From Pedobacter cryotolerans (GTDB lineage Bacteria; Bacteroidota; Bacteroidia; Sphingobacteriales; Sphingobacteriaceae), in the NCBI RefSeq assembly GCF_005116475.1, contig NZ_SWBO01000002.1:1-64000 (forward strand): a stretch of 64,000 nt of DNA, read 5' to 3'. The notes beneath the pieces were generated by a model. The model was given only the letters and a program-made list of their open reading frames with translations, searched no databases and was not told where the DNA came from. Of this stretch, positions 43,596 to 53,121 are shown in pieces. Made by a program: the position numbers and the translations under genes. The stretch's first letter is position 1, and each line of letters opens with the position of its first letter.

Positions 43596-44933
43596 TTAAA
43601 CCTCCCCAATCTGGTACTCTTCAATTTTCCTATAAAGCGTTGTCAAGCCAATATTTAACAATCGAGCAGTTTCTGTTTTGTTGCCTTTGGTGTGTGCTAA
43701 AACCTTTTGAATATGTTGTTTTTCTATAGTTTGCAAATCGAAAGCATTTGTAATTGGCGCATCAATAAAGAACTCTATTGGTAATTGATTAGCCATTAAA
43801 ACATCTCCATCTGCCAAAATCACTAACCTTTCAATTACATTTTTAAGCTCACGAACGTTTCCTTTCCAACTGTGTTTTTCTAAAACGGCTAATAATTCTT
43901 CGTCTATTTTTAGCGCAGGGCGATTTACTTTTTTTGCAAATTCCCTCAAATAAAAATCTGCCAACAAGCTAATATCCGCTTTGCGTTCTCTTAAAGCTGG
44001 CAAATTGATGGTAAAAACCGATAAACGGTAATATAAATCTAAACGGAAATGCCCAGCTTCTGCTTGCGCTTTTAAATCTCGATTGGTAGCCGCCAAAATT
44101 CGCACATTAACCTGACTTGTAGTAGTAGAACCCACTTTAATAAACGATTGATTTTCTAAAACCCTTAACAATTTGGCCTGTAAATCTAGGTTCATCTCTC
44201 CTATCTCATCTAAAAAGAGTGTGCCGCCATTGGCTTCTTCTAATAATCCTTTTTTGTCTTTATTTGCTCCTGTAAAAGCACCAGCTTTGTAACCAAATAA
44301 CTCGCTTTCTAACAATTCTGGACTAAAGCCACTGCAATTTAATGCTACAAAAGGTTTGTTTTTTCTGGGGCTTTCGTAATGGATGGCTTGTGCAAAAACT
44401 TCTTTTCCAGTTCCGGTTTCGCCCAACAATGAAACGGTTGTATCTGTAACTGCAACTTTTTCTGCTAGGGCGACAGCCTCTTTTATAGGTTTAGAATGAC
44501 CTAAAATTGTTTTAAAACTGTATTTAACAGCAATCTTGTTTTCTAACTCAAAAACTCTTTGTTGCAATTGTGCTTTGGCAATGGCTTTATAAACCAGTGG
44601 GATAATTTTATCGTTATCATCACCTTTGGTTAAATAATCAAATGCTCCATTTTTAATGGCTAAAACACCATCTGCTATGGTACCATAAGCAGTCAAATTT
44701 ATTATTTCGATATATGATTTTAGAGCCTTGATTTGCTTTACCAACTCAACCCCATTAGCATCAGGCAGTTTTACATCGCTTATTACAACAGCAATATCCT
44801 CGCTGTTTACAATTTTTAATCCTTCTTTGGCATTTTCGGCTTGATAAACCACAAAACCTTCTAGCTCAATAATCCGAGCAAGCAGGCTCCTAATTTTAAT
44901 TTCATCGTCTATGATGAGTATGGAAGATTGCAT
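43596..44933 (-). CDS. Sigma-54-dependent response regulator (NtrC type) of the Kdp cluster
   Basis: A 445-residue activator: receiver domain 1-115 with phospho-acceptor Asp53 (VVISDVKLPD) and Lys103, AAA+ domain with Walker A GETGTGKE (171-178), the sigma-54 contact loop GAFTGA (218-223), Walker-B region GGTLFLDEIGEM and arginine-finger region RLDLYYRLSVF, then a Fis-type HTH (NKTETARLLNIGLTTLYRKI). Classical Kdp systems use the OmpR-type KdpE; here a sigma-54 activator replaces it, as seen in other Bacteroidota. Its phosphate donor is probably the kinase at 33140. It should open the kdp promoter, for which a candidate exists at 42644. Confidence 0.93.
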   Translation of the reverse strand: MQSSILIIDDEIKIRSLLARIIELEGFVVYQAENAKEGLKIVNSEDIAVVISDVKLPDANGVELVKQIKALKSYIEIINLTAYGTIADGVLAIKNGAFDYLTKGDDNDKIIPLVYKAIAKAQLQQRVFELENKIAVKYSFKTILGHSKPIKEAVALAEKVAVTDTTVSLLGETGTGKEVFAQAIHYESPRKNKPFVALNCSGFSPELLESELFGYKAGAFTGANKDKKGLLEEANGGTLFLDEIGEMNLDLQAKLLRVLENQSFIKVGSTTTSQVNVRILAATNRDLKAQAEAGHFRLDLYYRLSVFTINLPALRERKADISLLADFYLREFAKKVNRPALKIDEELLAVLEKHSWKGNVRELKNVIERLVILADGDVLMANQLPIEFFIDAPITNAFDLQTIEKQHIQKVLAHTKGNKTETARLLNIGLTTLYRKIEEYQIGEV

Positions 44934-45168
44934 GAATTGAAATTATGTAGCAATATTAAGGATAAACCTTTATTAGTGGTGCTAAAATTATAATTTCACG
45001 AGGTTCTAATGTAAAAATATTAGTCAGCTAAACCGTAAAAGTTCCTTAAAACTTAAATTATAAAGCTTTTGATATTATTTTTAATTAATTAAAATCGAAT
45101 TGATAATTTGATGTTAAAACAAATACCTGTATTTTAGCATCAATCATTTCCACCTAACGCTAATATCA

Positions 45169-46017
45169 ATGAGGCTCTCTCACCTTATCATTGCTCACAC
45201 AAATCCCTCGCAACTTAAACGTTTAGTAAATGCTATAAGTAATCCAAATGCTGATATTTATATCCATATAGATAAAAAAAGCAACCTTAAAGAATTTAGT
45301 CATTTATCATTAATACCAAACGTATTTTTTATAAAGGAAAGGTGTAAGGTTACTTGGGGAGCTTATAGTATGGTTGAAGCAACTTTGTGTAGCATGCAAC
45401 AAATTTTAGACACTAAAATAACATATAGCCATATCAACTTATTGAGCGGTCAAGATTATCCTTTAAAAAACGCAAAAGAAATAACAGACTTTTTTATCGC
45501 TAATCAAGGTATTAGTTTCATGAAATATCGTTGTATAACTGAAAACTGGAGAGATGCCTTGCCACGACTTAACAGATATGACTTTAGTAATTACAATTTC
45601 CGGTTTAAGTATAAATTAGAATTTTTTATTAATAAAATCCTGCCAAAAAAAACACTTCCAGCAGATCTAAAACCCTATGGATTATCGCAATGGATAACCA
45701 TTACACCAATACATGCTAAATATGTAATTGAATATTTAAAAGCTAACAAAAAAGTAAGAAATTTCTATTTTTATACTTGGGGAGCTGATGAAATGGTATT
45801 TCAAACGATTTTAGTAAACTCTATGTACAAAGAAGAAATAGTTAATAGTTATATGAGATTTATAAGATTTAATAAAGGCGCTTACCGACCTGATGTACTT
45901 ACCATTAAAGATGCTGAAGCTATGGTTAACTCTGGCAAATTTTACGCTAGAAAATTTGATGATAGCGTTGATGTTGAAGTATTAGATTACTTAGATGAAG
46001 TAATTAAAGCGCATTAA
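45169..46017 (+). CDS. Core-2/I-branching (GT14) glycosyltransferase
   Basis: A 282-residue GT14-type enzyme. Signs are RLSHLIIAHTNPSQLKRLVNAI, DIYIHIDKKS, VTWGAYSMVEATLCSMQQIL, the very conserved HINLLSGQDYPLK, and SQWITITPIHAKYV with WGADEMVFQTIL. Bacterial members add beta-linked sugars (GlcNAc or xylose in known GT14 enzymes) to surface glycans in the cytoplasm. It is transcribed toward the other glycan genes: its stop overlaps the stop of the opposite GT2 gene (46014-46017). No signal peptide. The sugar donor and acceptor are unknown. Confidence 0.88.
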   Translation: MRLSHLIIAHTNPSQLKRLVNAISNPNADIYIHIDKKSNLKEFSHLSLIPNVFFIKERCKVTWGAYSMVEATLCSMQQILDTKITYSHINLLSGQDYPLKNAKEITDFFIANQGISFMKYRCITENWRDALPRLNRYDFSNYNFRFKYKLEFFINKILPKKTLPADLKPYGLSQWITITPIHAKYVIEYLKANKKVRNFYFYTWGADEMVFQTILVNSMYKEEIVNSYMRFIRFNKGAYRPDVLTIKDAEAMVNSGKFYARKFDDSVDVEVLDYLDEVIKAH

Positions 46018-47003
46018 CTTTTATAAAAAATAACTCTTTTAAATATAATTTTAACTAATCGCTTTAAACTTCGCTTATTTGGGTGCAATTTAAATGCTTC
46101 CCATACTTGAACAGTTGCTGCTGCAGGATTTTTTTGATTGTGGTAAATGTGATCAGAAAGTATACCTGCATAAATAGAATAGTTCATTCTGGCAGTTTTT
46201 TTTAAAGATTTTCTATAATTTTCTGGTAAATAATTTTGAATAATATCTATAACTTTAGCAATATCTTTTAAATTTTGTCCGGTTTTTAAAGCATTGCCCG
46301 TTATGTTATTTGAATGAACTCGATACGATGCTAATTTTAGCGGAGTATAGGCTGTTGGATATTTTGCTGCAATTCTGTTCCACATCTCCCAATCTTCGCC
46401 ATAATGTACTGCGTAAAAACTGCCTAAATTTTCGTAAACTTCACGCTTTACAACCATACATGGGGTTTGTAAAAGTTGTCCGGTAGCAATTTGAAGATAC
46501 CAATCTTTTATAATTCCTGGCTCATCTAATATTTTTTTGCTATCCCATAAATATTCATCATTTTCATTTATTTCTGTACAGCCCGTAAATGCAGCGCCTG
46601 CTTCTGGATATTTTTCGAATAGATTTGTTATTTCTTTATAAAAACCTGGTCTTACCAAATCATCGCCGTGCAAAATATGTACATATTTACCTTTTGCCCT
46701 ATTAATGCAAGTTTCAAAATTTCTTAAACTACCACCATTTTCAGACTGCTGAAAAAACCCAACTCTTCCTTTTCCAAGTTCTCTAACCAAAGCCTCAACA
46801 TCTCCGTCAGTGCTAAAATCATCAATAACTTCAATTTGCATTAAAGTTGTGCTTTCTGCTTGTATTAGTACACTTTCAATTGTTTTTCTTAAATAGTTGA
46901 TACAATTATAACTAGGAATCATTACAGACCATAAAGGTCTATCATCACTTTGTGGTAATGGTAAAATTTGTGGTGGAGTTTGAGGTGTACGTACAAGCAT
47001 CAC
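46014..47003 (-). CDS. GT2 family glycosyltransferase
   Basis: A 329-residue GT-A fold transferase: PLWSVMIPSYNCINYLRKTIESVLIQ, IEVIDDFSTDGD, the metal-binding LHGDDLVRPGFY (DxD-like GDD), and WEMWNRIAAKYPTAYTPLKLASYRVHSNNIT as acceptor-side motif. It transfers a sugar from a nucleotide donor to a lipid-linked or growing surface glycan on the cytoplasmic side. It is the last gene of the minus-strand export cluster, 10 bp below the two-domain GT2 gene. Confidence 0.92.
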   Translation of the reverse strand: MMLVRTPQTPPQILPLPQSDDRPLWSVMIPSYNCINYLRKTIESVLIQAESTTLMQIEVIDDFSTDGDVEALVRELGKGRVGFFQQSENGGSLRNFETCINRAKGKYVHILHGDDLVRPGFYKEITNLFEKYPEAGAAFTGCTEINENDEYLWDSKKILDEPGIIKDWYLQIATGQLLQTPCMVVKREVYENLGSFYAVHYGEDWEMWNRIAAKYPTAYTPLKLASYRVHSNNITGNALKTGQNLKDIAKVIDIIQNYLPENYRKSLKKTARMNYSIYAGILSDHIYHNQKNPAAATVQVWEAFKLHPNKRSLKRLVKIIFKRVIFYKS

Positions 47004-47013
47004 TTATTGTTTA

Positions 47014-49068
47014 TTAATTTGAGTAATAGTATTCCCAATTTTTTAATCCATTTTGGTAGGCATCCATTTCTTTATCTGTTGTAAGATATTTGTGCTGCCG
47101 TTGGAGTACTTTAATTACATTATCAAGCATTAAATTTTTGTCTGCAGACATGTTATAATCGTGTATGCGATAGGCCGCAATTTTTCCACTGTGCGTAATT
47201 GATGGGAAATTTCTTGTAATGTTTAAGTTGATGTCGTAATCTTCGCAAGCCTTTAGTAAAGGATCAAAATAAAATGTATAAAAAAGCGCACTCCTATACA
47301 TCACAGTACCTTCCATAGCTATATAATTGCCATGTAAAAGACCTTCAAAATTATCAGCCCACTTTTCTATTTGCACAGAAGATGGCAAAATTTCTCCTTT
47401 ATCATTTACCTTATCATGCGCACCTGATACAAAAACAACCTTTTTGTTGTTTTGAAAATGATTAAGGTTGATTTTTAAACCATCTGGATAGAGAAAATCA
47501 TCCGCATCTAAAAACACAAAGAAATCGCCTCTTGCATAAAATACACCTCTATTTCTTGCTGCTGATAAGCCTAACCTATTGGCTTTATAGTACTTTACAT
47601 TAGCATAATTTTTGCATACTTCGGCGGTATCATCTGTAGATCCATCATCAATTACTATGATTTCGAAATTTTGATGAGATTGCTTCAGCACGCTTTCTAT
47701 TGCTTGGGGAAGATATTTTCCATGATTGTAACATGGAATAATTATAGAAACTAATGGATTTTGACTGATGATTACCTCTTCTTTTAGGGATTTTAGATAT
47801 AATAAGTTACCCTTTCGCTCTACATTTCTATTTTTTCGGTAATACAACCAGCCTGAAATACAACCTCTAACTTCATTAATTGTATTAAAAAGAGAATTTG
47901 GTCTTAAGTGGAGAAAATCACTCAATAATTTTTTGCCGTAATATTTAGGAAGAATTTTTTTCAACCTAAACATATCCCCATCATTGCGATAGTTTTCATA
48001 CTGCACTAAAATTGAACTTACTTGCCCACGCATGTAACTAAAAATTTGTTTTTTTAGCGATTGTATTTCTTCACGATGTTGATGAAATACAAACAGTTGT
48101 GGAAAATAATGACAATGGTAACCTTCTGCTAAAATTCTATACCAAAATTCAGAATCACCACTGCAACCTGATGCGCCAACATCTAAGCGTTCATCGAACC
48201 AACCAACTTGTTCAAAAATTTCTCGTCTAAATGCCATATTTGCCCCTGCTCCAATATTCCAAACTGGCACACCTTCATTTACGTGGTCGGCAAAATACTT
48301 TTCATCAAATAATTTTGGTAAATAACCATTATTAAAGCCCCAAAATTTTTCGAAAGTATATTGAGCTTTAGTTGCTAAAGCAATTGGAATAACCAGACCA
48401 GTTACTGCCATTGTTTTTGGCGCTGTAAATAATGTTTTTAATTGTTTAGTCCAGTTTTTATCAACTATTACATCATCATCAGTGTAAGCAACAATTTCAT
48501 TTTTTGCATATATAGCACCTGTATTACGAGCAATATCTAAGCCTTTACGTGGCTCTTTTACATATTTTATGTTTGGATATTTACTGACAATTTCCGCTGT
48601 TAAATCATCATCTGGTGCATTGTCTACAATAATTAATTCAAAATCTTTATCAGCAGAATTGAGCAACGATTTGATGCAACCTTCAATAGCATGAGAGCGG
48701 TTTCTGGTACAAATCACAACAGAAAGTTTATGATCGGAAATAACTAAATCATTTCTTTTAAAAATATCACTTAATACTTTATTTAATTCCTTTGATTTAT
48801 TTTCAAAAAATAAAGTTTGCCAGTTAAGTTTATCACTTTGAGGATGCTGGCTAACATAATATTCAAATGTTGTTTTTACAGAATTTACTGCTAGTTGATT
48901 TAGTTTCTTTCTATCAGCCGCCAAAAGTTGATCATCTAACCAAATATGACCTAATGGAATATTTAAATACCAAATAACTACATAATAATTTTTAGCTATT
49001 GGAATAAAGTTATGAAAATCACTTAACTGAATATGTTCTATGCTATATGGTTTAAATTTATCCATCAT
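47014..49068 (-). CDS. Two-domain GT2 glycosyltransferase
   Basis: A 684-residue protein with two GT2 domains. The first (about 115-340) has LSVVICTRNRSHAIEGCIKSLL, VAYTDDDVIVDKNW and GASGCSGDSEFWYRILAEGY. The second (about 440-650) has VSIIIPCYNHGKYLPQAIESVL, IIVIDDGSTDDT, FFVFLDADDFLYPDGL and CEDYDINLNI. The N-terminal 110 residues are extra and unassigned. A single chain with two transferase sites suggests it adds two sugars, or alternates sugars, as in some O-antigen and capsule enzymes. Its start overlaps the stop of the Wzt gene by one base, so the proteins are made together. Confidence 0.9.
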   Translation of the reverse strand: MMDKFKPYSIEHIQLSDFHNFIPIAKNYYVVIWYLNIPLGHIWLDDQLLAADRKKLNQLAVNSVKTTFEYYVSQHPQSDKLNWQTLFFENKSKELNKVLSDIFKRNDLVISDHKLSVVICTRNRSHAIEGCIKSLLNSADKDFELIIVDNAPDDDLTAEIVSKYPNIKYVKEPRKGLDIARNTGAIYAKNEIVAYTDDDVIVDKNWTKQLKTLFTAPKTMAVTGLVIPIALATKAQYTFEKFWGFNNGYLPKLFDEKYFADHVNEGVPVWNIGAGANMAFRREIFEQVGWFDERLDVGASGCSGDSEFWYRILAEGYHCHYFPQLFVFHQHREEIQSLKKQIFSYMRGQVSSILVQYENYRNDGDMFRLKKILPKYYGKKLLSDFLHLRPNSLFNTINEVRGCISGWLYYRKNRNVERKGNLLYLKSLKEEVIISQNPLVSIIIPCYNHGKYLPQAIESVLKQSHQNFEIIVIDDGSTDDTAEVCKNYANVKYYKANRLGLSAARNRGVFYARGDFFVFLDADDFLYPDGLKINLNHFQNNKKVVFVSGAHDKVNDKGEILPSSVQIEKWADNFEGLLHGNYIAMEGTVMYRSALFYTFYFDPLLKACEDYDINLNITRNFPSITHSGKIAAYRIHDYNMSADKNLMLDNVIKVLQRQHKYLTTDKEMDAYQNGLKNWEYYYSN

Positions 49069-50333
49069 TATTCTTCTTCCTGTTCTAATTGCACTTTAAA
49101 TTGTGGTCTTATTGCTCCTGGCCAATCGCCATACCAGGCTGTATTTTCTCTAAAATCTTCTATATCAAAAGATAAACACTCTTCGAATTCAAAAATGGCT
49201 GCACTAGTATTTTTCACAAAAAATAAACTTATGGTATAAGAACCATTGTTTAATAAATTGCCAGGAATTTTACATCTCCCCTTTACAACACCTTTTTTAT
49301 ATGGCTTGGCAACAGAATCAACATCAAATATGCAATCGCCCAAAACAGTGTTTAAAGTTAAGCTTACACCTAGGTCAATAATTTCTGAAGGAAGATACCA
49401 AAATTCAAATTCGACAACCAAAGGTGTTCTGATATCAATAATTTTATTTTGATCAAGATATTGAGGTATTAATTCTAATTTTTTAATTCGAATATTATCA
49501 TTACCAGGAGCTTGATCGGGATCGTTATACTTTTTTTGGAGTTCGTGGATTTGTTCATTTTTAAGGTAATTTGTAATGATTTCTTGTGTTCTTCCGATAC
49601 CTAACAATCTACCCTTTTCTAAATGGATGGCTTTATTGCATAAATTTTTTAGCGCTTGTGCATTATGGCTAACAAAAAGAACTGTTTTACCTTGCTCGGC
49701 AGAAACTTCTTTCATTTTGCCTAAACATTTTTTCTGAAATTCTGCATCTCCAACAGCCAAAACTTCATCAACAATTAATATTTCTGGATCCAAATGTGCT
49801 GCTATTGCAAAAGCTAGTCTAACATACATCCCACTCGAGTAACGCTTTACTGGAGTATCTAGAAAACGTTCAATACCAGAAAAAGCCACAATCTCATCAA
49901 ACTTATTCATGATCTCTTTCTTGTGCATGCCAAGTATCTGCCCATTTAAAAAAATATTTTCTCTTCCGGTAAGTTCTGCATGAAAGCCTGTACCAACTTC
50001 TAATAAACTAGCAATTCTGCCAATTCCTTTTATCGAACCTGAAGTTGGCAATGTTATTCGAGATAAAATTTTCAACAAAGTTGATTTTCCAGCGCCATTT
50101 TTTCCAACAAAACCTACAACATCACCTTTAAAAATTTCAAAACTTACATCTTTTAATGCCCAAAGTTCGTTTTTGTGAGCTTCATTAGCTTGCTCATCTG
50201 CACTTAAATTATTATTAATTTTAAATGCTTTTTTCCATACACTTTGTATGTCTTCTTTAAAAGAACGTGTACCAATTACGCCTAATTTGTAGTATTTAGA
50301 TATGTTTTCTGCTTTTAATATTATATTACTCAT
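49068..50333 (-). CDS. wzt: Wzt-type ABC transporter ATPase for polysaccharide export
   Basis: A 421-residue ATPase: Walker A GFVGKNGAGKSTLLKI, the polysaccharide-exporter signature YSSGMYVRLAFAIAAHLDPEILIVDEVLAVGDAEFQKKC with Walker B, and switch VLFVSHNAQAL. Residues from about 265 form an extra beta-rich domain (IRIKKLELIPQYLDQNKIIDIRTPLVVEFEFWY, GVSLTLNTVLGD, LLNNGSYTISLFF), the Wzt C-terminal carbohydrate-binding domain that recognises the glycan end cap before export. It pairs with the Wzm permease encoded 9 bp upstream. The finished glycan would be pushed across the inner membrane on undecaprenyl phosphate. Confidence 0.92.
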   Translation of the reverse strand: MSNIILKAENISKYYKLGVIGTRSFKEDIQSVWKKAFKINNNLSADEQANEAHKNELWALKDVSFEIFKGDVVGFVGKNGAGKSTLLKILSRITLPTSGSIKGIGRIASLLEVGTGFHAELTGRENIFLNGQILGMHKKEIMNKFDEIVAFSGIERFLDTPVKRYSSGMYVRLAFAIAAHLDPEILIVDEVLAVGDAEFQKKCLGKMKEVSAEQGKTVLFVSHNAQALKNLCNKAIHLEKGRLLGIGRTQEIITNYLKNEQIHELQKKYNDPDQAPGNDNIRIKKLELIPQYLDQNKIIDIRTPLVVEFEFWYLPSEIIDLGVSLTLNTVLGDCIFDVDSVAKPYKKGVVKGRCKIPGNLLNNGSYTISLFFVKNTSAAIFEFEECLSFDIEDFRENTAWYGDWPGAIRPQFKVQLEQEEE

Positions 50334-50342
50334 TACTAAAAA

Positions 50343-51209
50343 TTAAATGATATCCATTACTTCAACTTCACGCCTTTTAAATAAAATTAATCCTGCTATG
50401 AGCAAAATAATGGTTTCCGCAACCGCGATTAACAAAAAATCATATCGTATGGCATTTTGATTAAAAAATATGCTTCTAAATGTTTCAATAATTGGTGTTA
50501 ATGGATTTAACCAAAACAAAAGCTGAAATTTTTGAGGCACTATAGAACTAGGAAATACTACTGGAGTAATAAACATGCCTAATCTTAAAATGTATTGAAA
50601 AAATGTATCAATATCGCGGTAACGAGCAGTAAAAACAGCTATTAATAAGCCAGAGCCTAAAGCAAAACCTGCAGTTAAAATTACTAAAAAGGGTATTAGT
50701 AACATTTTAAATGACAGTTGAAACATATCATACGCAAAGAAATAAAATAAAAATATGATGATAAAAAGCACCATTTGAATAGCTAATCTCACACTTTGTG
50801 TAATGATATTACTTACTGGTACAACTAATCTCGGAAAATAAACTTTATTAAAAATATGTGCATTGGTAATAAAGGTGTACATCGTACCCGAAATATTGTC
50901 AAAAAAAAACGTCCATATTATAGTGCCCGATAGGTAAAATAAAATTTTTGGAACTCTATCTGTAGATACATTAGCAAAATTACCGAATACTACCAAGTAA
51001 ATTAGTGTGGTGAGTAGCGGCTGTAAAAATATCCAAATCGGACCAATAACAGTTTGCTGATAGTTCGCAATTAAATCTCTACGTACAAAACGCAAAATTA
51101 ATCCACGGTAATTAAAGAGCTCTTTTAAGCCTAATTTAAACCAGCTTTTTGCAGGACTTATTTCCCATTGCCAATTTATGGTATCATTTTTTATGTTCTC
51201 GTTGTTCAT
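50343..51209 (-). CDS. wzm: Wzm-type ABC-2 permease for polysaccharide export
   Basis: A 288-residue ABC-2 type permease with six predicted membrane helices. Typical motifs are RGLILRFVRRDLIANYQQTVIGPIWIFLQPLLTTLIY near the N-terminus, LFYLSGTIIWTFFFDNISG, FNKVYFPRLVVPVSNI, the RYRDIDTFFQYILRLGMFITPVVFP loop and FWLNPLTPIIETFRSIFF. It forms the membrane channel for the Wzt ATPase. Its start overlaps the polysaccharide deacetylase stop by one base (51209), so the genes are coupled. Confidence 0.93.
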   Translation of the reverse strand: MNNENIKNDTINWQWEISPAKSWFKLGLKELFNYRGLILRFVRRDLIANYQQTVIGPIWIFLQPLLTTLIYLVVFGNFANVSTDRVPKILFYLSGTIIWTFFFDNISGTMYTFITNAHIFNKVYFPRLVVPVSNIITQSVRLAIQMVLFIIIFLFYFFAYDMFQLSFKMLLIPFLVILTAGFALGSGLLIAVFTARYRDIDTFFQYILRLGMFITPVVFPSSIVPQKFQLLFWLNPLTPIIETFRSIFFNQNAIRYDFLLIAVAETIILLIAGLILFKRREVEVMDII

Positions 51210-52168
51210 TATTTTTTATTCGATAACCAATTCATAAGGTGTTGTTCAAACTCTTTACCATTCCAATTTTTAACCTGAAAGCGTGGAACAGTAAATTTAT
51301 AAGTGCTATTTGTTAATCCATCTGGATTGGTTGTAAAAGCCAATTGAATGGCGGTTTTATCAATAATTTTTATGGTATCATCATTACATCCACCATGTGG
51401 ATAGGCAAAATATTTTATTTTGCCCTTGGTTAATTGCTCTAAGGTATTTATCCCATTATTAATTTCTTCTTCTTGATATTTGTAGGAGAAGTTTGGTAAA
51501 AAAGGATGGGTTTTAGTATGTGCACCAATTGTAAATAAACGATTTGCATTAAGGGCTAATAACTCCTCTTCGTTCATTTGTAGATATGCTGCTCTTTTGA
51601 TATGGTTACTCGCCCACTTTTCTAAATACCTAATAAGTGCTTGATGTTCTTGAGCAGGTAGTTTTTTAAAAATTTCGCAGAGCTGAAGATATAAATCTGA
51701 TGGTTTGGTTTCATGATCTTCAAAACCTATATGCCAAGAAAATTTTACTGGAGTATTAATTTCTAAATTTGATGGTAAATTAGCAGTTTCTAAGCAAATT
51801 CTTTGCAAGGCATCCCACCAAAATTCTATCTCAGAACCGATAAAACCAGTTGTAATAAAAAAAGTTGCAGGAATATTGTATTTCTCTAACTGAGGCTTAG
51901 CTGTCGTGTAGTTATCACGATAGCCGTCATCAAAAGTAATGGAAACATTGTTTTTTATATTTTTTTGATGCGTGATTAAATCATTGAGCTTATCAAGTGA
52001 AATCACATTATATCGTTTTAACACTTGTAATTGCTCTTCAAAATTAGCCGGACTTACCGCAAGCTCCCAAATATCAGATGAAACATCCGCTATGCGATGA
52101 TACATTAAAACAACTCCAGTTAATGTAGATTTATTTCGAAAAGAAGAGAAAAGTGAGCGAATTTTCAT
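51209..52168 (-). CDS. Polysaccharide deacetylase family protein (NodB fold)
   Basis: A 319-residue CE4-type protein. Motif 1 is VSITFDDGYRDNY, motif 2 is IGAHTKTHPFLP with the H-x3-H metal pair, and a later KYFAYPHGGCND matches motif 3/4 of the family. These enzymes remove N- or O-acetyl groups from glycans in a metal-dependent way. No clear signal peptide is visible, so it may act on a cytoplasmic or membrane-associated precursor. It is 2 bp from the methyltransferase gene upstream, within the export cluster, so the exported glycan is probably deacetylated at some step. Confidence 0.9.
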   Translation of the reverse strand: MKIRSLFSSFRNKSTLTGVVLMYHRIADVSSDIWELAVSPANFEEQLQVLKRYNVISLDKLNDLITHQKNIKNNVSITFDDGYRDNYTTAKPQLEKYNIPATFFITTGFIGSEIEFWWDALQRICLETANLPSNLEINTPVKFSWHIGFEDHETKPSDLYLQLCEIFKKLPAQEHQALIRYLEKWASNHIKRAAYLQMNEEELLALNANRLFTIGAHTKTHPFLPNFSYKYQEEEINNGINTLEQLTKGKIKYFAYPHGGCNDDTIKIIDKTAIQLAFTTNPDGLTNSTYKFTVPRFQVKNWNGKEFEQHLMNWLSNKK

Positions 52169-52170
52169 TT

Positions 52171-52914
52171 CTATTTTGTTAAACGTAGTGTTAATACCAC
52201 ATCAAAGGCACTATCACGTACATCAAGTTTTGCTTTATCAACCTCTGAAATTCCTATACCATGCAAGAAGCTAATTGCTGCATATACATTTCCGTAACTA
52301 TTAATTATATAATCTTCACCTTCAAACAGCTCAGTACAAATTTTATGTATCGAGGCTTCGTTAAAAGACCACAACCAAAATTTTCGCCATTCACCAGCTT
52401 CAATCGGACTAATTCCGGGTACAGTTAGTAATAGCGTGCCTCCTTTTTTTAACATTCGATAACAATTTTTAAGGGCTAACTTAAAGTCATATATGTATTG
52501 CAATGTTTGTGTTAAAATAATACAATCGAAATAGTCTGATGGCATGCTATTCTCCTGACCTAAATCTGCAACGTAGGTTGCACCAGGTGCATTCTCGTTT
52601 AAATGAAGTATGTTGCTTTTGGTAATTGCAGAACCGCCAAATTTTAAACTATAAAAATTATCTGCAATTTCTAAAACATTACCTTTAATTAATGATGCTT
52701 CTGAGGCTAAAAAGCTTTCTATATAATATCTATCTATTGCTCCACCCCGATCGAATCCAAAATTACTACTGATTGGTGTTATACGATTAAAATCTCCCCA
52801 AGCTATTTTACCTACTAATGGTGTGTTTTTAGTATGGAAATTTAAACTATTAAAAACACGTTTAAAGAAATCTTGAACGTATGGTTTTAATCTTGATTTT
52901 AATCTAATATACAT
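52171..52914 (-). CDS. Class I SAM-dependent methyltransferase of the glycan cluster
   Basis: A methyltransferase type 11-like protein of 247 residues from the start at 52914 (MYIRLKSRLKPYV); an ATG ten codons upstream is possible. Motifs are VLEIADNFYSLKFGG (an altered motif I lacking the usual GxGxG), YVADLGQENSMPSDYFDCIILTQTLQYIYDFKLALKNCYRMLKKGGTLLLTVPG. It is the first gene of the minus-strand glycan cluster. A likely role is O-methylation of a sugar or of a chain-terminating residue read by the Wzt C-terminal domain, but this is inferred. Confidence 0.85.
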   Translation of the reverse strand: MYIRLKSRLKPYVQDFFKRVFNSLNFHTKNTPLVGKIAWGDFNRITPISSNFGFDRGGAIDRYYIESFLASEASLIKGNVLEIADNFYSLKFGGSAITKSNILHLNENAPGATYVADLGQENSMPSDYFDCIILTQTLQYIYDFKLALKNCYRMLKKGGTLLLTVPGISPIEAGEWRKFWLWSFNEASIHKICTELFEGEDYIINSYGNVYAAISFLHGIGISEVDKAKLDVRDSAFDVVLTLRLTK

Positions 52915-53081
52915 TAATTGAGCGTTGTATTGATAGATAGGCAAGGTAGGAAAAAATATACTTTAAGGAAAATTTTTGTTTCCTAACGCTTAAGTTTTAA
53001 CAAATAATTAAAAAATGGCAATAATAGTATTTAGTATATTACAATTGATTGTGATAAAAATGAACTTAAATTTTTATTTGT

Positions 53082-53116
53082 AAATAAATAAACGTTATTT
53101 AGACATTTATTTATTT
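53082..53116. promoter_or_regulatory. Inverted repeat in the araB leader
   Basis: aaataaataaa (53082-53092) and tttatttattt (53106-53116) are perfect inverted repeats 13 bp apart, ending 5 bp before the araB ATG. They could be an operator for an arabinose regulator or an RNA hairpin at the start codon. The sequence is simple A/T, so chance cannot be excluded. Confidence 0.3.
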
Positions 53117-53121
53117 CTTGT

